Shown here piece after piece: positions 34,777-42,694 of a DNA stretch of 42,694 nt. The number at the start of each line of letters is the position of its first letter. The stretch's first letter is position 1. Under the pieces are notes generated by a model that was not told where the DNA came from, did not search any database, and worked only from the letters and a program-made list of their open reading frames with translations. This DNA comes from Sphingobium sp. (GTDB lineage: Bacteria > Pseudomonadota > Alphaproteobacteria > Sphingomonadales > Sphingomonadaceae), in the NCBI GenBank assembly GCA_023266575.1, contig JAHFPV010000022.1, positions 1 through 42,694 on the forward strand, in the 5' to 3' direction. Position numbers and translations under genes: made by a program.

Positions 34777-37479
34777 ATGGCGACTCTCTCCTCCTCCGCA
34801 TCCGCTCCTGCGATCACGCAGAACCCCGACATCCGCTATCTGGGTCGCCTGCTGGGCGACGTTATCCGGGCCTATGGCGGGGAAAGCCTCTATCGCCAGA
34901 CCGAATATATCCGCTCCGCCTCGGTCGATCGGGCGCGGGGCATCCAGGGGGCGGATTTTGTCGATACCGGGCTGGATGCGCTCAGCCTGGATGACACGCT
35001 CAGTTTCGTGCGCGGCTTCATGCTTTTCTCGATGCTGGCCAATCTGGCCGAGGACCGGCAGGGGATAGCGGCCGAACCGGGGGCCGATGTCGCCTCGGCC
35101 ATTGCCCGGCTGGACTCGCACGGCATTGATCGCGACGCCGTGCTGGGTCTGTTGTCGCACTCGCTGATCGTCCCCGTCCTCACCGCCCACCCGACCGAGG
35201 TGCGGCGCAAGAGCATGATCGATCATAAGAACCGCATCGCCGACCTGATGCTGCTCAAGGATGCAGGCCGCGAAGAGACGGACGATGGCGAAAATCTGGA
35301 CGAGGCGATTTTCCGCCAGATCGCCCTCTTGTGGCAGACCCGCCCGTTGCGCCGCGAAAAATTGTTCGTCGCCGATGAGATCGACAATGTCCTTGCCTAT
35401 TTCCGCGACACCTTCCTGCCGGTGCTGCCCGCCCTTTATGCCCGGTGGGAGCGTGTGCTGGGGGCGCGCCCGCAAAGTTTCCTGCGCGTGGGCAGCTGGA
35501 TCGGGGGCGACCGTGACGGCAATCCCTTCGTGCAGGCACCCCAGCTTCAGTTCGCGCTGAAACGCGGCGCGCAGGCGGCGCTGGTCTATTATCTCGATGC
35601 GCTCCATGCGCTGGGCGCGGAGCTGTCGCTCTCGACCGAACTCGCCCATGTGCCGCAGGCGGTGCTGGATATTGCCGACGCCAGTGGCGACACGTCGCCC
35701 AGCCGGCAGGACGAACCCTATCGCCGCGCCCTGTCGGGCATTTACGCCCGATTGGCCGCGACCTATGCGACGCTGACCGGTGGCCAGCCGCCGCGTCCGT
35801 CCAGCCTCAAAGGGCAGGCCTATGCCAGCCCAGCCGATTTCCGCCGCGATCTCGTCACCGTGGCGCAGGGTCTGGCGAGTGAAGGCAATGGCGCGCTGGC
35901 GAGCGGGGGCGCGCTTGGCCGCCTGATCCGCGCTGTCGAGACGTTCGGCTTCCATCTCGCCACGCTCGACATGCGCCAGAATAGCGATGTGCATCAGCGC
36001 GTTGTCGCCGAACTGCTGAAAGTCGCGGGGGTCGAGCCGGACTATGCCGCACTCGACGAATATGCCCGCATCGCGCTGCTGCGGCGGGAATTGGCGAACA
36101 ATCGTCCGCTGGGGTCGCGCTTTGCCGATTATTCGGAGGAGACCGCGTCCGAACTGGCGATCGTCCACGCCGCCGCCGAAGCGCACCGCACCTACGGCCC
36201 GGCCTGCATCACCCATTATATCATTTCCAAGGCGGAAAGCGTGTCGGACCTGCTGGAGGTCAACATCCTGCTCAAGGAAGCGGGTCTGTGGCGCGCCGGT
36301 GTCGATGGCGCGCCGCCGCAGGCGTCGATCATGTCGATCCCGCTGTTCGAAACCATCGCCGACCTTGAGGCCGCGCCGCAAATCATGTCCGCCTATTTCG
36401 GCCTGCCCGAAATTGCCGGGGTGGTGAAGCAGCGCGGCCATCAGGAAGTGATGATCGGCTATTCGGACAGTAACAAGGATGGCGGCTACATCACGTCGAC
36501 CTGGAGCCTGTTCAAGGCGAGCAAGGCGCTGGAGCCGGTCTTTGCCGATGCCGGCGCAGCGATGCAGCTGTTCCACGGGCGCGGCGGCGCAGTCGGGCGC
36601 GGGGGTGGTTCTGCCTTTGCCGCGATTCAGGCGCAACCCAGAGGCACGGTGCAGGGCCGCATCCGCATCACCGAACAGGGCGAAATGATCGCCGCCAAAT
36701 TCGGATCACGCGATGTCGCCATGACCAATTTGGAGGCGATGACCAGCGCCACCCTTCTCGCCAGTCTGGAGCCGGAGGGCATTTCGGACAAGGACGCCGC
36801 GCGCTTTGCAGGCGCAATGGACGAGCTGTCCAAAAACGCCTTCAACGCCTATCGCGACTTGGTTTACGGCACAGAGGGATTCAAGGAATTTTTCCGCGAG
36901 CTGACCCCGATTCAGGAAATCTCCGGCCTCAAGATCGGCTCCCGCCCCGCCAGCCGCACCAAAAGCACGGCGATCGAGGATTTGCGGGCGATTCCCTGGG
37001 TGTTCAGCTGGGCGCAGGCGCGGGTGATGCTGCCCGGCTGGTACGGCGTGGGCCATGCGATCGCCGCGTTCGAGGATAAGGCTCTGCTCGCCGACATGGC
37101 GCAAAGCTGGTCGTTCCTGAAGTCCGCCATGGGCAACCTGGAAATGGTGCTGGCCAAATCGGACCTGGGCATCGCGGCCCATTATCTGCCGCTGGTGGAG
37201 GATCAGGCGCTAGCCGAACGGCTGTTCGGCCGCATCCGCGAGGGCTGGGCGCAGACCCATGACGGGCTGCTCGCCGCGACCGGGCAGAGCCGTTTGCTGG
37301 AAAAGAATCCGACGCTGGAAACCTCGATCCGGCTGCGGCTGCCCTATATCGAGCCGCTCAATCTGCTCCAGGTCGAACTCTTGAAGCGCCACCGCGCGGG
37401 CGAGGATGATCCGCGGATCAAGGAAGGCATAGAACTGTCGATCAACGCTATCGCAACGGCGCTGCGGAACAGCGGCTAG
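34777..37479 (+). CDS. ppc: phosphoenolpyruvate carboxylase
   Basis: A 900-residue anaplerotic enzyme fixing bicarbonate onto PEP to give oxaloacetate. Active-site blocks are VLTAHPTEVRRKSM (catalytic His), MIGYSDSNKDGGYITS (Lys) and LFHGRGGAVGRGGG (Arg-rich loop). The C-terminus ends SINAIATALRNSG, close to the usual NTG. The ATG at 34777 gives the natural N-terminus; an upstream TTG at 34741 is in frame but unlikely. A hairpin follows the stop. Confidence 0.97.
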   Translation: MATLSSSASAPAITQNPDIRYLGRLLGDVIRAYGGESLYRQTEYIRSASVDRARGIQGADFVDTGLDALSLDDTLSFVRGFMLFSMLANLAEDRQGIAAEPGADVASAIARLDSHGIDRDAVLGLLSHSLIVPVLTAHPTEVRRKSMIDHKNRIADLMLLKDAGREETDDGENLDEAIFRQIALLWQTRPLRREKLFVADEIDNVLAYFRDTFLPVLPALYARWERVLGARPQSFLRVGSWIGGDRDGNPFVQAPQLQFALKRGAQAALVYYLDALHALGAELSLSTELAHVPQAVLDIADASGDTSPSRQDEPYRRALSGIYARLAATYATLTGGQPPRPSSLKGQAYASPADFRRDLVTVAQGLASEGNGALASGGALGRLIRAVETFGFHLATLDMRQNSDVHQRVVAELLKVAGVEPDYAALDEYARIALLRRELANNRPLGSRFADYSEETASELAIVHAAAEAHRTYGPACITHYIISKAESVSDLLEVNILLKEAGLWRAGVDGAPPQASIMSIPLFETIADLEAAPQIMSAYFGLPEIAGVVKQRGHQEVMIGYSDSNKDGGYITSTWSLFKASKALEPVFADAGAAMQLFHGRGGAVGRGGGSAFAAIQAQPRGTVQGRIRITEQGEMIAAKFGSRDVAMTNLEAMTSATLLASLEPEGISDKDAARFAGAMDELSKNAFNAYRDLVYGTEGFKEFFRELTPIQEISGLKIGSRPASRTKSTAIEDLRAIPWVFSWAQARVMLPGWYGVGHAIAAFEDKALLADMAQSWSFLKSAMGNLEMVLAKSDLGIAAHYLPLVEDQALAERLFGRIREGWAQTHDGLLAATGQSRLLEKNPTLETSIRLRLPYIEPLNLLQVELLKRHRAGEDDPRIKEGIELSINAIATALRNSG

Positions 37480-37489
37480 TGGGCGAATC

Positions 37490-37520
37490 CGGGACGGCGG
37501 CAGTCCAATGCGCCGTCCCG
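37490..37520 (+). terminator. hairpin after ppc
   Basis: CGGGACGGCG and CGCCGTCCCG form a 10-bp perfect stem with an 11-nt loop, 10 bp after the ppc stop. No T-run follows, so termination may need Rho or the hairpin may belong to a repeat element. It is followed by a second GC-rich repeat up to 37560. Confidence 0.5.
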
Positions 37521-37597
37521 GACCCCAGTCCCTGATCAGGGCGGACCCTGAGCGGGGATTGGCCGGTGGGGCGGGCCGCTACAGCCCGCCAAACCTT

Positions 37598-38149
37598 TTA
37601 GAATTTTGCGACGACACCCGCCATCGGGCGGATCGACCGGAAATTGCCCATCGTGTCGGCCTGAACGCGCAAACGGATGTTGCTGCTCTGGGCCGATCCG
37701 CCCATATCGGCTGGCGACAATTCCACGCCCGCGCCATAGGTGGTGCCATGGAAATCACGGCTATCGGGGCCAAGTGCGTCGAAATTGACCCACTTGTAAC
37801 CGACCTTGCCGAAGATCAGGCTGTCCTTGCCCGCCTTCACGCCGACGCGGCCCGCGGCATTATATTCCCAGTCGATGTCGCCCGACACGCCCTTGGACGC
37901 GCCACCTTCGACACCGACGACCAGCGGGCCAGCGACATTATAGTTCACGCCTGCGACGCCTTCGACCATGCGGCCCTTATAACCGACCGGCGGAATGCCT
38001 TCCTTGCCGGTTTCGCTGTCGAAATTGTGCACGCCGCCCAGCACGCCGACATAAGGCTCGATGCGACTGGTAGAGCCGGCCTGATCCTGGGCCATGGCGG
38101 CAGGAACGAAGGACGCGGCAGCAACTGCCGTCAAAAGCAGTGTCTTCAT
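37598..38149 (-). CDS. outer-membrane beta-barrel protein (Omp25/OmpA-like)
   Basis: A 183-residue protein with a signal peptide cleaved after MAQ-type site (AAMA before QDQAGSTSRIEPYVGVLGG). Alternating hydrophobic strands and the C-terminal aromatic residue (AGVVAKF, terminal Phe) indicate an eight-strand outer-membrane barrel. Internal strands include GGASKGVSGDIDWEYNAAGR and VGYKWVNFDAL. The ATG at 38149 starts the signal peptide; the frame extends upstream without support. Function is structural or adhesive; not determined. Confidence 0.86.
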   Translation of the reverse strand: MKTLLLTAVAAASFVPAAMAQDQAGSTSRIEPYVGVLGGVHNFDSETGKEGIPPVGYKGRMVEGVAGVNYNVAGPLVVGVEGGASKGVSGDIDWEYNAAGRVGVKAGKDSLIFGKVGYKWVNFDALGPDSRDFHGTTYGAGVELSPADMGGSAQSSNIRLRVQADTMGNFRSIRPMAGVVAKF

Positions 38150-38463
38150 GGGTATGACCCTTTTTCTGTTGTGGATTGGTGCGACGGTGTGGACCCGCCG
38201 GGTCGCACGAACGAGCGCTGCAAGCGGCTCAGGCGACGGGGGATAAATGACCGGTCCTGTCCGAAGGTTTCCTGAACGGATCATAAAAATTGGGCGAAAG
38301 GCGATTATGTGACGGAAAAAACACGCTTTCTGTCGCCCAGATGAACAAGACCCGGCTTATCTGAACCTGTGATAAACGCTGGACGGCTGCCCTCAAATCC
38401 ATTCACAACCAATTCAACCGCTGGGCGTTACGCCAACATCAGATGGAGAAGAGGAGAAAGACG
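38150..38463. other. 314-bp divergent promoter region
   Basis: Separates the outer-membrane protein gene (minus) from the Gly/Tyr-rich lipoprotein gene (plus). No coding sequence is supported. A short inverted repeat GGCGTTACGCC (about 38425) lies near the lipoprotein start, and a strong ribosome site GAGAAGAGGAG precedes its ATG. Confidence 0.5.
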
Positions 38464-39123
38464 ATGACGGGTTTCCGACATCGGATTGTGGCCATGATGG
38501 GACTGGCAGGCGCGCTGGCACTGGGCGGCTGCGCTTATGATGATGGCTATGGATATGGCGGCGTCAGCGTCGGCACCGGTTATTATGGCGGTGGCGGCTA
38601 TTATGGTGACGGCTATTATGGCCCCTCCGGCTATTATCAACCCGGCCTCTATAATGGCTGGTACGACAATTATTATTATCCCGGCACCGGCTATTATGTC
38701 TACGACCGCAATGGTCGCCGCCAGCGCTGGAATGATGGCCAGCGTCGCTATTGGGAAGGCCGCCGGGCCGAGCGTCGCGATGATCGACGGGACGACCGCA
38801 ACTATGGCCAGTGGCGAGGCCGCGATCGCGACGGTCGCGATGGGCGCTGGCAGGGCCGAGACGGCCAGCCCGGCAATGGCCAGAACTGGACCAATCGCCC
38901 CCGCCCGCCGCAGGGGACGGACGCCCCACGCGGTCGCGGGAACTGGCGTGGCAATGACGCGGTGCGCCCGACGCCCCAGCCGGGGCTGCGGCAACCCCAG
39001 GGCAACCGCCCGCAAACAAGCCAGCCCCGCCCGCAGCGCGACTGGAGCGCCCGTCCGGCCCCGTCCGAACGTGCCGTCCGATCGCGTGCGCCCGGTGCCT
39101 CGCGGCAGGAACGCCCTGATTGA
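38464..39123 (+). CDS. Gly/Tyr-rich low-complexity lipoprotein
   Basis: A 219-residue exported protein. The lipobox is ALALGGC with Cys23. The mature N-terminus is a glycine- and tyrosine-rich run (SVGTGYYGGGGYYGDGYYG), followed by arginine-, asparagine- and glutamine-rich segments (RRAERRDDRRDDRNYGQWRG). No catalytic motif. The ATG at 38464 has the best ribosome site. The next gene starts inside its stop codon (TGATG), so the two are translationally coupled. Function unknown; probably a cell-surface or periplasmic structural protein. Confidence 0.8.
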   Translation: MTGFRHRIVAMMGLAGALALGGCAYDDGYGYGGVSVGTGYYGGGGYYGDGYYGPSGYYQPGLYNGWYDNYYYPGTGYYVYDRNGRRQRWNDGQRRYWEGRRAERRDDRRDDRNYGQWRGRDRDGRDGRWQGRDGQPGNGQNWTNRPRPPQGTDAPRGRGNWRGNDAVRPTPQPGLRQPQGNRPQTSQPRPQRDWSARPAPSERAVRSRAPGASRQERPD

Positions 39124-39809
39124 TGCGGGGTCCGCTCACGGCCACCGCCTTGCTCTCCCTCCTGCTCGTCGCGGCCTGCGACGGGCGGGAGGAGAGCGCG
39201 ATCGACAATCTCGCCAATGGCGCCAATGCGGTGCAGGTGGAAAATAACGTCCGTGCCGAAGCGATGGCGGTCATGGAACCACTCACCCCGCCAGCCCCCG
39301 GCACACTAGGTGGCCTGCCCGATGACCGCACCCCGCTGGCGGAAGGGACGATCGACCCCGACAGCGGGCAGGGCGCGGCGCAGGTGGTGCAGGGCTATTA
39401 TGGCCTGCTGGAGGAAAAAAGGTTCGAGGACGCACAGGATCTGTGGAACCCCGCTGGCGCGATCGGCCAGCAGGACGATGCTCATTTCGCCGCGCGCTTC
39501 CGGGGGTTCAGCGAAATCCACGCCAATATCGGCGCACCCAGCGAGCCGGAGGGCGCGGCAGGATCGCTCTATGTCAGCGTGCCGGTGCAGATTTACGGAC
39601 GCCTGGCCGCCAATGGCAAGCCCTGGTACGCGCTGCGCCAGGTGATATTGCGCCGGGTGAATGACGTCCCCGGATCAACCGCCGAACAGCGCCGCTGGCA
39701 CATCGAAAGGATCGGGCCATACACCCCGCCGGTTGTCGAGGCGGCGGACAATGGGGCGGTGGCGGCACAGGCTGTCTCAGCGACAGATGGGATGGCGGGC
39801 AGGCATTAG
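39123..39809 (+). CDS. hypothetical lipoprotein
   Basis: A 228-residue exported protein with lipobox LLLVAAC (Cys19). The mature part resembles an NTF2-like or nuclear-transport-factor-type fold: VVQGYYGLLEEKRFEDAQDLWNP, HFAARFRGFSEIHANIG and LYVSVPVQIYGRLAANG are typical of such cone-shaped domains. The ATG at 39123 overlaps the upstream stop by one base. It is probably membrane anchored and works with the Gly/Tyr-rich lipoprotein. Function unknown. Confidence 0.78.
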   Translation: MRGPLTATALLSLLLVAACDGREESAIDNLANGANAVQVENNVRAEAMAVMEPLTPPAPGTLGGLPDDRTPLAEGTIDPDSGQGAAQVVQGYYGLLEEKRFEDAQDLWNPAGAIGQQDDAHFAARFRGFSEIHANIGAPSEPEGAAGSLYVSVPVQIYGRLAANGKPWYALRQVILRRVNDVPGSTAEQRRWHIERIGPYTPPVVEAADNGAVAAQAVSATDGMAGRH

Positions 39810-39842
39810 CTTGCGATGACTTAAGGCGGTGTTCTTCAACCT

Positions 39843-39909
39843 CCGTTCGTTTCGAGCGAAGTCGAGAAACGTCGCGCTGCCGTTTCTCGACTTCGCTCGA
39901 AACGAACGG
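39843..39909. repeat. 29-bp inverted repeat pair
   Basis: Two perfectly inverted 29-bp arms (39843-39871 and 39881-39909) flank a 9-bp spacer. One arm recurs at 124-152 with one mismatch. This is an intergenic palindromic element of the dispersed type. Confidence 0.85.
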
Positions 39910-39935
39910 AGTGGGGGCGTGATCGCACTCAAAAG

Positions 39936-39972
39936 AAAAGGCCCGCCTCCATGCTCTGGAGGCGGGCCTTTT
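39936..39972. terminator. bidirectional intrinsic terminator
   Basis: AAAAGGCCCGCCTCC and GGAGGCGGGCCTTTT form a perfect 15-bp stem around ATGCTCT, with A- and T-runs at both ends. It ends the lipoprotein operon and the convergent cyclophilin gene. Confidence 0.93.
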
Positions 39973-39991
39973 GTTCGGCCGATCCAACAAA

Positions 39992-40444
39992 TCAGGCGAC
40001 GGTCGCCTTGACGATCTTGCCCGGCGTGCGCGGCGGCTCGCCCTTGGGCAGGGCGTCGACATGTTCCATGCCCGACGTCACTTCGCCCCAGACGGTGTAC
40101 TGACCGTCCAGGAAGGTGGCGTCGTCAAAGCAGATGAAGAACTGGCTGTTGGCGCTGTTCGGGTTGGACGAACGCGCCATCGAGCAGACGCCACGGATAT
40201 GCTTTTCGCGGCTGAATTCGGCCTTGATGTCGGGCAGCTTCGATCCGCCCATGCCGGTGCCGGTCGGGTCGCCGCCCTGCGCCATGAAGCCGGGGATGAC
40301 GCGGTGGAACACGACGCCGTCGTAGAAACCGTCCTTCGCCAGCGTGGTGATGCGCTCGACATGGCCGGGGGCCAGGTCGGGCCGCAGCTTGATGACGACG
40401 TCGCCGCCGCTGTCGAGGCTAAGGGTCAGGGTATCGTCAGCCAT
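39992..40444 (-). CDS. peptidyl-prolyl cis-trans isomerase (cyclophilin type)
   Basis: A 150-residue cytosolic cyclophilin that speeds proline isomerisation in folding proteins. The active-site arginine is in VVFHRVIPGFMAQGGDP, followed by NSANSQFFICFDD and VWGEVTSGMEHVDAL. The ATG at 40444 (MADDTLTLSLDSGG) is the natural start, as the open frame upstream is not conserved. There is no signal peptide. Confidence 0.95.
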   Translation of the reverse strand: MADDTLTLSLDSGGDVVIKLRPDLAPGHVERITTLAKDGFYDGVVFHRVIPGFMAQGGDPTGTGMGGSKLPDIKAEFSREKHIRGVCSMARSSNPNSANSQFFICFDDATFLDGQYTVWGEVTSGMEHVDALPKGEPPRTPGKIVKATVA

Positions 40445-40509
40445 GAAAAATCCTCTCATTGGGGGGATGGGGTAGTGCTGGCACCCATATAGAGGCTGCA
40501 AGTCATGAT

Positions 40510-40532
40510 GGAAGCCCGTGTTTTGGGCTTCC
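40510..40532. promoter_or_regulatory. hairpin upstream of mgtE
   Basis: GGAAGCCC (40510-40517) pairs with GGGCTTCC (40525-40532) around a 7-nt loop. It lies about 80 bp before the mgtE ATG, with no T-run. It might be a leader regulatory structure or the end of the opposite-strand region. Confidence 0.35.
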
Positions 40533-40613
40533 GGTGCCTCTGCGCCATTGCAATTATATTGTGCATGGGCGAAAGGATCGCAATGCAACAGGAACCGGAC
40601 AGTAGGGGGCGCC

Positions 40614-42047
40614 ATGAGCGAGCGCGGCGACACAGCCCAGCCCCTGTTGGACGGGGATGAAGTAGACGAAGCGATCGCTGCCGCGGCAGAATCGCGCCAT
40701 GATGAGGATGACCGGCTAAAGCCCGCCTTCGTCTCCGCCGTGCTGGACGCGGTGGAGGAGGGTGACGCCGAACGCGCGCGCGAACTTGTCTCGCCGTTGC
40801 ACCCCGCCGACCTTGCCGACCTTCTGGAACTCACCCCTGCCGACCGGCGGGGCGAAGTCGCTGCGGCGCTGGGCGATCTGGTCGGTGCGGAAGTTCTGTC
40901 CGAACTCAACGACTATGTCCGCGATGACTTGATCGGCGATCTCGCGCCCGAGCAGGTCGCCGAATTCGCGTCCGAACTCGATACGGACGACGCCGTCGCC
41001 ATGATCGAGGATATGGACGATGCCGATCAGCAGGCCGTCCTTGAGGCACTCGACCCGGAAGATCGCGCCGCGATCGAAAGCGCACTGTCTTACCCGGAGG
41101 AATCCGCCGGCCGCCTGATGCAGCGCGATCTTGTCGCGGTGCCCGAACATATGACCGTGGGTCAGGTGATCGACTATCTGCGCGACCATGGCGACTTGAC
41201 CACCGATTTCTGGGAAATCTACGTCGTCGATGCCAAGCATCGGCCGATCGGCTATTGCCAGCTCAGCTGGATACTCACCTGCCCGCGCAGCGTCGCCATG
41301 GCTGACCTCATGAAGCGCGAACAGACGTTGATCCCGGTCGACATGGATCAGGAAGAAGTCGCGCTGCGCTTCCAGAAATATGCGCTCATCTCCGCCGCCG
41401 TGGTTGATGGCAGCGGGCGACTGGTCGGCATGATCACGGTCGATGACGTCGTCCACATAATCTCCGAAGAAGCGGGCGAGGACATTCTCCGCCTGTCCGG
41501 CGCGGGTGAGGGCGACATTAACGAACCGATCCTGATGACGGTGCGTGCGCGCCTCACCTGGCTGGTCGTCAACCTTGGCACCGCCATGCTCGCGGCGTCG
41601 GTCGTCGGCCTGTTTGAAGGAACGATCGAGCGGTTCGCCATGCTGGCCGCTTTGATGGGCATCGTGTCGGGCATGGGCGGCAATGCGGGGACGCAGACGC
41701 TGGCCGTGGTCGTGCGTGCGCTCGCCACCAACCAGCTGACCAGTTCCAACACCGCGCGGATGATCGGCCGCGAATTCCGCATCGCCGCCACCAATGGTGC
41801 GACGCTCGGCACGCTGATCGGCATCGGCTCCTATGTGATTTATGGGCGGATGGACCTGTCGCTGGTGTTCGGTGCGGCGATCCTGACCAATAATCTGGTC
41901 GCGGGGCTGGCGGGTGTGCTGGTGCCGATCACGCTGGAACGCAACAATGTCGATCCCGCCGTATCGTCCGCCGTGTTCGTAACGATGATGACCGATTCAT
42001 TGGGCTTTTTCAGCTTCCTGGGGCTGGCCACGCTGTTCCTGCGTTGA
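40614..42047 (+). CDS. mgtE: magnesium transporter MgtE
   Basis: A 477-residue Mg2+ channel/transporter. It has an acidic N-terminal domain rich in EVAAALGD-type helical repeats, two CBS domains (ESAGRLMQRDLVAVPEHMTVGQ and ALISAAVVDGSGRLVGMITVDDVV), and a C-terminal membrane domain with five helices (MGGNAGTQTLAVVVRALATNQL is the pore motif). The ATG at 40614 follows a GTAGGGGGC ribosome site; the upstream extension is not conserved. A DUF1489 gene follows 31 bp on. Confidence 0.95.
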   Translation: MSERGDTAQPLLDGDEVDEAIAAAAESRHDEDDRLKPAFVSAVLDAVEEGDAERARELVSPLHPADLADLLELTPADRRGEVAAALGDLVGAEVLSELNDYVRDDLIGDLAPEQVAEFASELDTDDAVAMIEDMDDADQQAVLEALDPEDRAAIESALSYPEESAGRLMQRDLVAVPEHMTVGQVIDYLRDHGDLTTDFWEIYVVDAKHRPIGYCQLSWILTCPRSVAMADLMKREQTLIPVDMDQEEVALRFQKYALISAAVVDGSGRLVGMITVDDVVHIISEEAGEDILRLSGAGEGDINEPILMTVRARLTWLVVNLGTAMLAASVVGLFEGTIERFAMLAALMGIVSGMGGNAGTQTLAVVVRALATNQLTSSNTARMIGREFRIAATNGATLGTLIGIGSYVIYGRMDLSLVFGAAILTNNLVAGLAGVLVPITLERNNVDPAVSSAVFVTMMTDSLGFFSFLGLATLFLR

Positions 42048-42078
42048 ACCCCGGCCACGCCGTCCCCAGATCGCCGCC

Positions 42079-42477
42079 ATGCCGCTGCACATGACCAAGA
42101 TCGCCTTCCAAAGCGAAAGCCCCGCCAGCTTAAAAGCCTGGCTGGAAAGCCATGCCGATGAAGCGCGGCTGACCACCCGCTATCTGCCCAAGCGGGTCGA
42201 GGAAATGGCAGGCGGATCGCTCTACTGGATTCATGGCCACCGCATCGTCGGCCGCAGCCCGATCCTGGGCTTTGCCGAAACCGGGCAGGGCCGCCACTGG
42301 ATCCGCCTCGCGCCGACGCTGATCCCCGTCCACCCCCTGCCCAAGCGCGCCCATCAGGGCTGGCGCTATCTGGCGGAGGAGGACGCCCCACCCGATCTGG
42401 GCGAGGGCGAAGAGGATGCCACCGCCGCAATGCCCGCCGCACTGCTGGGGGAACTGGCGAAGCTTGGCTTGGTGTAG
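42079..42477 (+). CDS. DUF1489 family protein
   Basis: A 132-residue soluble protein. The family pattern is MPLHMTKIAF, TTRYLPKRVEEMAGGSLYWIHGHRIVGRSPILGF and the late HPLPKRAHQGWRYL. It is widespread in alphaproteobacteria and function is unknown. The ATG at 42079 is the natural start. It lies 31 bp downstream of mgtE and may be co-transcribed. Confidence 0.88.
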   Translation: MPLHMTKIAFQSESPASLKAWLESHADEARLTTRYLPKRVEEMAGGSLYWIHGHRIVGRSPILGFAETGQGRHWIRLAPTLIPVHPLPKRAHQGWRYLAEEDAPPDLGEGEEDATAAMPAALLGELAKLGLV

Positions 42478-42694
42478 GCGATTACACCCAACCTTCTCCC
42501 CGCCGGGGAGAAGGATATGAAGCCTTGCCGCACGCAGTGCGGTTAGGCGCAGTTGGAAGAGGGGGATCGTCCGCTAACGACCCAGCCTGTGTGAAAACGC
42601 TGCAGATGTAGCTGCTGGAAGGCGATGTCCCGTAGATAGCGGGCAGATTCTGGCGCAATATCCGTCAGGTTGCGATGGCTTTGAGGATTGCCTT
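42478..42694. other. right-edge region with repeat, no supported gene
   Basis: The first 75 bp contain a palindromic repeat (CTTCTCCCCGCCGGGGAGAAG) and a small hairpin (GCCGCACGCAGTGCGGT). The rest has an open minus-strand frame from 42538 to the window edge, too short and unfamiliar to call. It may be the C-terminal end of a gene lying mostly outside the window. Confidence 0.4.

Noticed and set aside
34720-36636. 638-codon open frame opposite ppc
   Set aside because: Same shadow effect; ppc active-site motifs on the plus strand decide.
42580-42694. Possible insertion-sequence end (GTGTGAAAAC motif) at the right edge
   Set aside because: Only one short motif is visible, there is no transposase sequence inside the window, and the partner end lies outside.
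1-42694. tRNA and rRNA genes
   Set aside because: I looked for GGTTCGA-type T-loops and conserved rRNA segments in intergenic regions and found none.

Overview
The window looks like a chromosomal segment of an alphaproteobacterium of the family Sphingomonadaceae (Sphingobium/Sphingomonas type). The evidence is high GC content, GTG/TTG starts, two DUF3617 lipoproteins, an rpmF-plsX-fabH-ihfA cluster, a DUF1489 gene, an alphaproteobacterial GTTC-N7-GTTC SOS box, and palindromic intergenic repeats of the kind common in sphingomonads. I found no tRNA, rRNA, CRISPR array or intact insertion sequence. Most of the segment is housekeeping DNA with small accessory insertions.

Layout. 1-2005: palindromes, then an Atm1-type ABC exporter (minus). 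2169-2830: a higBA toxin-antitoxin pair (minus) with a palindromic operator. 2945-6654 (minus): an SOS box followed by a LysM/DNA-RNA nonspecific endonuclease gene broken by one in-frame TGA, a YezG/DUF600-like putative immunity gene overlapping its end, and uvrB 40 bp further on. 6764-7898: two DUF3617 lipoproteins. 8015-12591 (minus): an MBL-fold hydrolase, nrdB and nrdA, with a DUF2171 gene on the opposite strand between nrdB and nrdA and a pair of NrdR-like boxes upstream of nrdA. 13062-15328: glutathione S-transferase and class I fumarase. 15334-15801: a DUF559 nuclease gene between inverted repeats. 15888-19625: a small hypothetical, a DUF3667 membrane protein, a DMT transporter and a soluble chemoreceptor. 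19827-24971: a glycine-zipper protein, a thermonuclease-like protein, a truncated hemoglobin behind an FNR-type box, RidA, an ArsC-like reductase, GlpQ, an Rrf2 regulator and a glyoxalase-II-like hydrolase. 25076-28349: MAPEG protein, then rpmF-plsX-fabH-ihfA. 28363-30825: a sugar-type MFS transporter with a LacI operator and LacI regulator. 30806-34712: LMW phosphatase, HerA-like ATPase and a CHASE4-type chemoreceptor. 34777-42477: PEP carboxylase, an outer-membrane protein, two lipoproteins, a cyclophilin, MgtE and a DUF1489 protein.

The most interesting part is the SOS-box / LysM-nuclease / immunity / uvrB arrangement. A colicin-like logic (DNA-damage-induced nuclease plus a translationally coupled immunity gene) seems to sit between a LexA-type promoter and the repair gene uvrB. 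The nuclease carries a single nonsense codon, so it is either recently inactivated, read through, or affected by a base-call error. The second most interesting item is the 468-bp DUF559 cassette with 11-bp perfect terminal inverted repeats.

All family names come from reading motifs by eye. No database search or folding was run.
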